Shown: positions 56,575-64,000 of the stretch, piece after piece
Numbering within the stretch: position 1 is the stretch's first letter
Layout: every line of letters starts with the position of its first letter
Assembly (NCBI RefSeq): GCF_963678635.1
Contig: NC_087062.1
Span: 62,001 to 126,000 of the forward strand
Reading direction: 5' to 3'
Source: Symsagittifera roscoffensis
Taxonomy: Eukaryota > Xenacoelomorpha > Acoela > Convolutidae
DNA: 64,000 bases
The notes under the pieces: model-generated
The model's input: only the letters and a program-made list of their open reading frames with translations
What the model was told of the DNA's origin: nothing
Databases searched by the model: none
Position numbers and translations under genes: made by a program

Positions 56575-57351
56575 TCAACGATTTCTGATCTCTAGATTCA
56601 ACAACTTTTCACTCACGGTGTCGTGTCTTTTCTTCATTTCCACCATTTCTACCTTGATATGTTTCTCTCGCTCTTTGTGGGTCGTTTCTACTTCGTCCGC
56701 CATCTGCTGCAATTTTTCCTCCGTCGCCTTTGCCAGGACAAAGTATTTTTCTAGGTTCTCATTCTTATTGTGTCGTACTTCCTTTTTCAGCTCTTGACGG
56801 TCTGCCTCGCTGCATTTCAGCTTCTTGTCGATTTGCTCCAATTTTGTCATCAAGTCGCCCAGCTCAAGTGAAGTTGTTTTTGATTCCATGCTTTGATTGT
56901 CTTGGTTGGCCGTTGCTCCTTGTGTGACCTGCTCTTCACCTTGTTTAGCTTCTGCTGTTAATGTGGAAACTGTTCCAATCAATTTGCCTTTCTCGGTCGT
57001 TGGTATTATTTCCTCTTTCTCTTTTGGTTTTAATCCGACCATCGCTGCAATCTTCTCTGTGAACGACGTTCTTTTTGTTTGAGAATCGTCTTTTATCGTT
57101 GCCGGCGTGTTGTTTGTTGTTTCGTCTACATTGTCTATTGGTGAGAACTCTATTGTTTTCTTCTCCTGTTCTTCTGCATCTGCCATTGGTATTGATTCCG
57201 TCGTCTTTTTTTCCGTCCGATCAATACTCTGATCTGATGTCTCAAGATCGGTTTCTCTAGCCGGTGCAGTCGGTTCTTCCATTGCTTTCTCCTTGACCTT
57301 CTGTTCCTTTATGCTTCTTGTATTGACCTTGTTCACTGAAATGTTCTTCAT
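56575..57351 (-). CDS. gag N-terminal repeat, unit 3 (open, 258 codons)
   Basis: Fully open from MKNISVNKVNTRSIKEQKVK to a TGA just after LLNLEIRNR. The acidic/Thr-rich first half contains TEKIAAMVGLKPKEKEE, and the second half is a long Lys/Glu coiled-coil. Because the unit stops where gag continues in unit 1, it could encode only a truncated Gag N-terminal fragment. The upstream Met used by unit 5 is mutated here. Expression unknown. Confidence 0.55.
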   Translation of the reverse strand: MKNISVNKVNTRSIKEQKVKEKAMEEPTAPARETDLETSDQSIDRTEKKTTESIPMADAEEQEKKTIEFSPIDNVDETTNNTPATIKDDSQTKRTSFTEKIAAMVGLKPKEKEEIIPTTEKGKLIGTVSTLTAEAKQGEEQVTQGATANQDNQSMESKTTSLELGDLMTKLEQIDKKLKCSEADRQELKKEVRHNKNENLEKYFVLAKATEEKLQQMADEVETTHKEREKHIKVEMVEMKKRHDTVSEKLLNLEIRNR

Positions 57352-57600
57352 TACTTTCGGATTTATTGGTGTCTGTTTCTTTTGCGTTGCAATCTGGTCA
57401 TGCTTTCATCCTGCTTCCTTTCTTTCAGTTATCGATACCCGTTTCTCTTAATGATTTTGATATTACAATTTTCTTTATTTACAATTTTGATATTTACAAG
57501 TCCCTACTGTAAAATATAATTGAAAGTATTAGAAAACTCCTTAATTTTTTTTAACAATAAAACACTCTAATTAGCCTAAATCAGTTTCGAGTCTAAAAAG

Positions 57601-58377
57601 TCAACAATTTGTGATCTCTAGATTCAACAACTTTTCACTCACGGTGTTGTGTCTTTTCTTCATTTCCACCATTTCTACCTTGATATATTTCTCTCGCTCT
57701 TTGTGGGTCGTTTCTACTTTGTCCGCCATCTGCTGCAACTTTTCCTCCGTCGCCCTTGCCAGGACAAAGTATTTTTCTAGGTTCTCATTCTTATTGTGTC
57801 GTACTTCCTTTTTCAGCTCTTGACGGTCTGCCTCGCTGCATTCCAGCTTCATGTCGATTTGCTCCAATTTTGCCACCAAGTCGCCCAGCTCAAGTGAAGT
57901 TTGTTTTGATTCCATGCTTTGATTGTCTTGGTTGGCCGTTGCTCCTTGTGTGACCTGCTCTTCACCTTGTTTAGCTTCTGCTGTTAATGTGGAAACTGTT
58001 CCAATCAATTTGCCTTTTTCGGTCGTTGGTATTAACTCCTCTTTCTCTTTTGGTTTAAATCCGACCATCGCTGCAATCTTCTCTGTGAACGACGTTCTTT
58101 TTGTTTGAGAATCGTCTTTTATCGTTGCCGGCGTGTTGTTTGTTGTTTCGTCTACATTGGCTATTGGTGAGAACTTTATTGTTTTCTTCTCCTGTTCTTC
58201 TGCATCTGCCATTGGTATTGATTCCGTCGTCTTTTTTTCCGTCCGATCAATACTCTGATCTGGTGTCTCAAGATCGGTTTCTCTAGCCGGTGCAGTCGGT
58301 TCTTCCATTGCTTTCTCCTTGACCTTCTGTTCCTTAATGCTTCTTGTATTGACCTTGTTCACTGAAATGTTCTTCAT
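57601..58377 (-). CDS. gag N-terminal repeat, unit 4 (open, 258 codons)
   Basis: Also fully open, 258 codons, from MKNISVNKVN to LLNLEITNC. It shares several variants with unit 2 (e.g. DMKLECSEADRQ) that unit 3 lacks, so the units have exchanged or been duplicated in blocks. It may produce a coiled-coil Gag fragment if transcribed; more likely a passive part of a repeat array. Confidence 0.55.
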   Translation of the reverse strand: MKNISVNKVNTRSIKEQKVKEKAMEEPTAPARETDLETPDQSIDRTEKKTTESIPMADAEEQEKKTIKFSPIANVDETTNNTPATIKDDSQTKRTSFTEKIAAMVGFKPKEKEELIPTTEKGKLIGTVSTLTAEAKQGEEQVTQGATANQDNQSMESKQTSLELGDLVAKLEQIDMKLECSEADRQELKKEVRHNKNENLEKYFVLARATEEKLQQMADKVETTHKEREKYIKVEMVEMKKRHNTVSEKLLNLEITNC

Positions 58378-58626
58378 TACTTTCGGACTTATTAGTGTCT
58401 GTTTCTTTTGCGTTGCAATCTGGTCATGCTTTAATCCTGCTCCCTTTCTTTCAGTTATCGATACCCGTTTCTCTTAATGATTTTGATTTTACAATTTTCT
58501 TTATTTACAATTTTGATATTTACAAGTCCCTACTGTAAAATATAATTGAAAGTATTAGAAAACTCCTTAATTTTTTTTAACAATAAAACACTCTAATTAG
58601 CCTAAATCAGTTTCGAGTCTAAAAAG

Positions 58627-59505
58627 TCAACAATTTCTGATCTCTAGATTCAACAACTTTTCACTCACGGTGTCGTGTCTTTTCTTCATTTCCACCATTT
58701 CTACCTTGATATGTTTCTCTCGCTCTTTGTGGGTCGTTTCTACTTTGTCCGCCATCTGCTGCAATTTTTCCTCCGTCGCCCTTGCCAGGACAAAATATTT
58801 TTCTAGGTTCTCATTCTTATTGTGTCGTACTTCCTTTTTCAGCTCTTGATGGTCTGCCTCGCTGCATTCCAGCTTCATGTCGATTTGCTTCAATTTTGCC
58901 ACCAAGTCGCCAATCTCAAGTGAAGTTTTTTTTGATTCCATGGTTTGTTTGTCTTGAATGGTCGTTGCTCCTTGTGTGACATGCTCTTCATCTTGTTTAG
59001 CTTCTTTTGTTATTGTGGAAACTGTCCCAAACAATTTGGATTTCTCGATCGTTGGTATTACCTCCTCTTTCTCTTTTGGTTTCATTCCGACCATCGCTGC
59101 AATCTTCTTTGTGAACGACCTTCTTTTTGGTTGAAAATCTTCTTTTATCGTTGCCGGCGTGTTGTTTGTTCTTTCGTCTACATTGCCTATTGGCGAGAAG
59201 TCTATTGTTTTCTTCTCCTACTCTTCTGCATTTGGCATTGGTATTGGTTCCGTCGTCTTTCTTTCCGCCCCGTCAATACTCTGATCTGGTGTCTCAAGAT
59301 CGGTTTCTCTTGCCGGTGCAGTCGGTTCTTCCATTGCTTTCTCCTTGACCTTCTGTTCCTTTATGCTTCTTGTATTGACCTTGTTCACTGAAATGTTCTT
59401 CATTACTTTCGGATTTATTGGTGTCTGTTTCTTTTGCGTTGCGATCTGGTTTTGCTTAAATCCTGCTCCCCTTCTTTCAGTTATCGGTACTCTATTTCTC
59501 ATCAT
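58627..59505 (-). pseudogene. gag N-terminal repeat, unit 5 (carries the likely original start)
   Basis: The start MMRNRVPITERRGAGFKQNQ at 59505 precedes the MKNIS Met by 34 codons in frame. In units 1-4 the same upstream frame is open, but the ATG-ATG is changed (to ATT-AAG) and a TAA follows, so the true gag start survives only here. An in-frame stop at about 59218 and a shifted frame from 59094 break it. The most diverged unit, at the 5' edge of the array. Confidence 0.6.
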
Positions 59506-59650
59506 TATTTTAATATATACAATTTTCTTTATCTACAGTTTTCTTATTTACAAGTATCTACTGTAAAATCTAATTGAAACTATTAGAAAATTCCCTAATG
59601 TTTTTAAAATTAAAACCAATCTAATTAGCTTAAGTTAGTTTTGAGTCTAA

Positions 59651-62600
59651 ATCATTTTCACGCTTTAGGATCCTTCGTTCTAGTTTTGGGATGCTTTAGT
59701 ACTGTCCCAAGATTTCGTTGTACCCTCCTAGGACCCTAGTGTTGGGATACACCGATGGGGTCTTATGGAAGTACTTTTTTGTACCCTCCTAGGACCCTTA
59801 GTGTTCTTTTGGGACACTTTGTTACTGTCCAAGGACTTTGCTGAACCCTCCTAGGACCCTTCGCTCAGGTGTTGGTACATTTCGTTGCTGTCCCAGGACT
59901 TTTTTGACCCCTCCTAGGACCCTTCGCCCCAGTGTTGGTACACTTCGTTGCTATCCCAAGAATTTTATGAACCCTCCTAGGAGCCTTCGCTCAAGCGTTG
60001 GTACACTTCGTTGCTGTTCCAGGACTTTTCTGAACCCTCCTAGGACCCTTCGCTCAGGTGTTGGTACACTTTGTTGCTGTCCCAGGACTCTTCTGAACTA
60101 TCCTAGGACCTTTCGCTCATGTGTTGGGGAGATTATATGACTATCACATGACTAAGTGTTGGGACACTTAGATCACTATCCCAAGACTGAGTGTTGATAC
60201 ACATATATAACTATCCCAAGACTGCCGGCAAGACTCTTGAAGTTCTTCCCACCTTGTAGCTCAAGTGTTTCTTCGCCTGATTCAAGAGTTCTCCTGTGCC
60301 CTATATCGAGTTTTGGGACACCTAGTAGTACTTTTGTGTGCCCTCCTAGGACCCTTAGTGTTATTTTGGGACACTTCGTTACTGACCCAGGACTTTGCAG
60401 AAACCTCCTAGGACCCTTCGCTCAGGTGTTTGTACAATTCGTTGCTGTCCCAGGACTTTTCTGAACCCTCCTAGGACCCTTCGCTCAGTTGTTGGTACAC
60501 TTCGTCGCTGTCCCATGACTTTTCTAAACCCTCCTAGGACCCTTCGCCCAAGTATTGGTACACTTGGTTGCTGTTCCAGGACTTTTCTGAACCCTCCTAG
60601 GACCCTTCGCTCAGGTGTTGAAACACTTCGCCGCTGTCCCAGGATTTTTTTGAACCTTCCTAGGAGCCTTCGCTCAGGTGTTGGAACACTTCGTCGCTGT
60701 CCCAAGACTTTTCTGATCCCTCCTAGGACCCTTCGCTCAGGTTTTGGTACACATCGTCGCTTTCCCAGGATTTTTTTGAACCTTCCTAGGAGCCTTCGCT
60801 CAGGTGTTGGAACACTTCGTCGCTGTCCCAAGACTTTTCTGATCCCTCCTAGGACCCTTCGCTCAGGTTTTGGTACACATCGTCGCTGTTCCAGGACTTT
60901 TCTGAACCCTCCTAGGACCCTTCGCTAAAATGTTGGGATAAAATGATCACTATCCCAAGACTAAGTGTTGGGACACTTAGATCACTATCCCAAGACTGCC
61001 GGCAAGACTCTTGATCTTCTTCCCTTCTTCTAGCTCAAGTGTTTCTTCGCCTGATTCAAGAATTCTTCTGTGCCTTACGTCGAGTATTGTGATACCTAGT
61101 AAAACTTTTATGTGCCCTCCTAGGACGCTCAGTGTTCTTTTGGGAACTTCGTTACTGTCCCAGGACTTTGCTGAACCCTCCTAGGACCCTTCGCTCAAGT
61201 GTTGGTACACTTCGTTGCTGTCCCAGGACTCTTCTGAACTCTCCTACGACCCTTTGCTAAAATGTTGGGATAAAATTATCACTATCCCAAGACTAAGTGT
61301 TGGGACACTTAGATCACTATCCCAAGACTGCCGGCAAGACTCTTGAACTTCTTTCCACCTTCTAGCTCAAGTGTTTCTTCGCCTGATTGAAGAATTCTTC
61401 TGTGCCTTATGTCGAGTATTGTGATACCTAGTAAAACTTTTATGTACCCTCCTAGGACCCTCAGTGTTCTTTTGGGAACTTCGTTACTGTCCCAGGACTT
61501 TGCTGAACCGTCTTAGGACACTTCGATCAGGTGTTGGTACACTTCACTGCTGTCCCAGGAATTTTCTGAACCCTTCTAGGACGCTTCGCTCAGGTGTTGC
61601 TACACTTCGTCGCTGCCCAACACTTTTCTGAACCCTCCTAGGACCCTTCGACCAAGTGTTGGCACACTTAGTTGGTGTCCCAGGACTTTTCTGAACCCTC
61701 CTAAGACCTTTCGCTCAAGTGTTGGTACACTTCAATGCTGTTCCAGGACTTTTCTGAACCCTCCTAGGACCCTTCGCTCAGATGTTGGTAAACTCCGTCG
61801 CTGTCCAGGACTTCTCTGGACCCTCATAGTACCCTTCGCTCAGGTGTCTGTACAATTCATCGCTGTCCCAGGACTTTTCAGAACCCTCCTAGGACCCTTC
61901 GCTCAAGTATTGGTAAATTTCGTTGCTGTCCCAGGACTCTTCGGAATTCTCCTAGGACGTTTGGCTAAAGTGTTCGGATACTTAGATCACTATCCCAAGA
62001 CTGTCGGCAAGACTCTTGAACTTCTTCCCACCCTATAGTTCAAGTGTTTCTTTGCCTGATTCAACAATTATTTTGTGCCTTATGTCGAGTATTGGGATAC
62101 CTATTAGTGCTTTTATGTACCCTCCTAGGATCCTAAGTGTTTTTGCGACAATTCGTTACTGTCCCAGGACTTTGCTGAACCCTCCTAGGTTCCTTCGCCC
62201 AAGTGTTGGTACACTTAGTTGCTGTCCCAAGGTTTTCTGAACCCTCCTAAGACCCCCCTCACTTTCCCTGAACCCTTCGGTCAAGTGTTGGTACACTTCG
62301 TTGCTGTTCCAGGACTTTTCTGAGTCCTCCTACGACCCTTCACTCAGGTGTTGGTACACTTCGTCGTTGTCCCAGAACTTGTCTGAACCCTCCTAGGACA
62401 CTTCGCTCAAGTGTTGGTACACTTTGTTGCTGTCCGCGGACCTTTCTGAACCCTCTTAGGACCCTTCGCTCAAGTGTTGGTACACTTCGTTGCTGTCCCA
62501 GGACTCTTCGGAACTCTGTTAAGACATTTTTCTAAAGTGTTCGGATACTTAGATCACTATCCCAAGACTGTCGGCAAGACTCTTGAACTTCTTCCAACAT

Positions 62601-64000
62601 TGTAGTTCAAGTGTTTCTTTGCCTGATTCAACAATTATTTTGTGCCTTATGTCGAGTATTGGGATACCTATTAGTGCTTTTATGTATCCTCCTAGGATCC
62701 TAAGTGTTTTTGCGGCAATTCGTTACTTCCCAGGACTTTGCTGAACCCTCCTAGGTTCCTTCGCCCAAGTGTTGGTACACTTCGTTGCTGTCCCAGGGTT
62801 TTCTGAACCCTCCTAAGACCCCCCTCACTTTCCCTGAACCCTTCGGTCAAGTGTTGGTACACTTCGTTGCTGTCCCAGGACTCTTCGGAGTTCTCCTAGG
62901 ACGTTTGGCTAAAGTGTTCGGATACTTAGATCACTATCCCAAGACTGTCGGCAAGACTCTTGAACTTCTTCCCACCCTATATTTCAAGTGTTTCTTTGCC
63001 TGATTCAACAATTATTTTGTGCCTTATGTCGAGTATTGGGATACCTATTAGTGCTTTTATGTACCCTCCTAGGATCCTAAGTGTTTTTGCGGCAATTCGT
63101 TACTTCCCAGGACTTTGCTGAACCCTCCTAGGTTCCTTCGCCCAAGTGTTGGTACACTTCGTTGCTGTCCCAGGAATTTTCTGAACCCTCCTAGGTTCCT
63201 TCGCCCAAGTGTTGGTACACTTCGTTGCTGTCCCAAGGTTTTCTGAACCCTCCTAAGACCCCCCTCACTTTCCCTGAACCCTTCGGTCAAGTGTTGGTAC
63301 ACTTCGTTGCTGTTCCAGGACTTTTCTGAGTCCTCCTACGACCCTTCACTCAGGTGTTGTTACACTTCGTCGTTGTCCCAGAACTTGTCTGAACCCTCCT
63401 AGGACTCTTCGCTCAAGTGTTGGTACACTTTGTTCCTGTCCCCGGCCCTTTCTGAACCCTCTTAGGACCCTTCGCTCAAGTGTTGGTACACTTCGTTGCT
63501 GTCCCAGGACTCTTCAGAACTCTGCTAAGAAATTTGGCTAAAGTGTTCGGATACTTAGATCACTATCCCAAGACTGTCGGCAAGACTCTTGAACTTCTTC
63601 CCACATTGTAGTTCAAGTGTTTCTTTGCCTGATTCAACAATTATTTTGTGCCTTATGTCGAGTATTGGGATACCTATTAGCGCTTTTATGTATCCTCCTA
63701 GGATCCTAAGTGTTTTGCGACAATTCGTTACTCTCCCAGGACTTTGCTGAACCCTCCTAGGTTCCTTCGCCCAAGTGTTGGTATACTTCGTTGCTGTCCC
63801 AGGGTTTTCTGAACCCTCCTAAGACCCCCCTCACTTTCCCTGAACCCTTCGGTCAAGTGTTGGTACACTTCGTTGCTGTCCCAGGACTCTTCGGAATTCT
63901 CCTAGGACGTTTGGCTAAAGTGTTCGGATACTTAGATCACTATCCCAAGACTGTCGGCAAGACTCTTGAACTTCCTCCCACCCTATAGTTCAAAGGTTTC
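59651..64000. repeat. 63-bp minisatellite with higher-order repeats
   Basis: Repeated unit approximated by CCCTCCTAGGACCCTTCGCT followed by CAGGTGTTGGTACACTTCGT and TGCTGTCCCAGGACTTTTCTGAA. Longer variant blocks containing ACTGCCGGCAAGACTCTTGA recur at 60221, 60995, 61327, 62000, 62567, 62944, 63573 and 63950. The later spacings (567, 377, 629, 377) are close to 9, 6, 10 and 6 times 63. The array continues past the window end. Since 63 is a multiple of three, long frames on both strands (e.g. 60395-60928 plus, 60831-60379 minus) are open by periodicity, not as genes. Confidence 0.95.

Larger units (their letters stand above)
53280..59650 (-). mobile_element. Nematode LTR-retrotransposon gag fragment with amplified 5' end
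   Basis: One decayed gag (54550-55302 continuing to 53280) preceded by four further copies of its 5' portion. No LTR, RT or integrase is seen. The leader upstream of the most distal copy ends at about 59650, where a minisatellite begins abruptly. Superfamily cannot be decided from gag alone. Confidence 0.7.
54550..59650 (-). repeat. Five-unit tandem array of the gag 5' region (period about 1,017-1,026 bp)
   Basis: Units begin (at TCTAGATTCAACAACTTTTC) at 54550, 55567, 56591, 57617 and 58643. Each consists of the gag N-terminal 258 codons plus a spacer of about 250 bp that contains the gag leader (ACTCTAATTAGCCTAAATCAG, TTTACAAGTCCCTACTGTAAA). Units 2-4 are very alike; unit 5 is the most diverged, and unit 1 is the one joined to the rest of gag. 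Confidence 0.95.

Noticed and set aside
54675-59566. Numerous plus-strand frames of 61-148 codons rich in Ser/Phe/Leu across the gag array
   Set aside because: Exact antisense shadows of the minus-strand gag repeats, recurring with the same 1,025-bp period.
60379-60928. Long open frames on both strands inside the minisatellite, with regular 21-residue repeats
   Set aside because: They are forced by the 63-bp period (multiple of three) and exist on both strands; no start context, no non-repeat coding part.
59651-64000. CRISPR-like regular repeats
   Set aside because: Repeats are directly adjacent with no unique spacers, and the sequence is eukaryotic.

Overview
The window is a transposon-packed stretch of an AT-rich eukaryotic genome, most likely a nematode and probably Caenorhabditis-like. 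Evidence: 50-80 nt introns with GTAAGT/GTACGT donors and TTTTTAG/TTTTAG acceptors; a Polinton/Maverick gene set; and, at the far end, an LTR-retrotransposon Gag whose paired zinc knuckles are of a kind I associate with Caenorhabditis. No intact ordinary host gene was recognised, and no rRNA, tRNA or CRISPR array was seen.

Layout. (1) 1-16012, plus strand: the 3' half of a very large Ty3/gypsy-type LTR element, present as a tandem duplication with a unit of about 7.98 kb (1-7575 partial, 7576-15556), ending in an LTR at 15608-16012. (2) 16013-17450: intergenic, low-complexity DNA. (3) 17451-26688, plus: the 5' half of a related element (LTR, tRNA primer site, Arg-rich leader ORF, small pre-gag ORF, gag with CCHC knuckle and SR/Asn-rich tail, protease, RT, RNase H, integrase), cut by a 200-N assembly gap at 26689-26888. 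(4) 26889-32370, mostly minus: a decayed Polinton/Maverick-like gene cluster (integrase, a conserved Polinton protein, an adenovirus-like small protein, packaging-type ATPase, two-segment membrane protein, nuclease-like protein, one divergent plus-strand gene). (5) 32371-33898: low-information DNA with one foldback and one hypothetical ORF. (6) 33899-50738, plus: the only copy of the giant element with both ends, carrying a duplicated LTR-leader at its 5' side and an LTR at 50327-50738. (7) 50739-53220: intergenic, with possible exon fragments. (8) 53280-59650, minus: the gag of another nematode LTR retrotransposon whose 5' third is tandemly repeated five times (period about 1,025 bp). (9) 59651-64000: a 63-bp minisatellite with higher-order structure.

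How the giant element works, as far as the sequence shows. The complete copy is about 15.3 kb. It has a standard gag-pol followed by about 6 kb of tightly packed plus-strand genes: a short two-segment membrane peptide, an unrecognised Pro/Ser-rich protein (ORF-A), an envelope-like glycoprotein gene whose start overlaps the end of ORF-A, and a second unrecognised protein (ORF-C) that begins just after the envelope stop. A spliceosomal-type intron sits directly at the ORF-C stop codon in all three copies, and a 3' tail of about 1.5 kb contains an unusually conserved block. All copies have stops and frameshifts, so everything described here is a relic; the family-level organisation is the interesting part.
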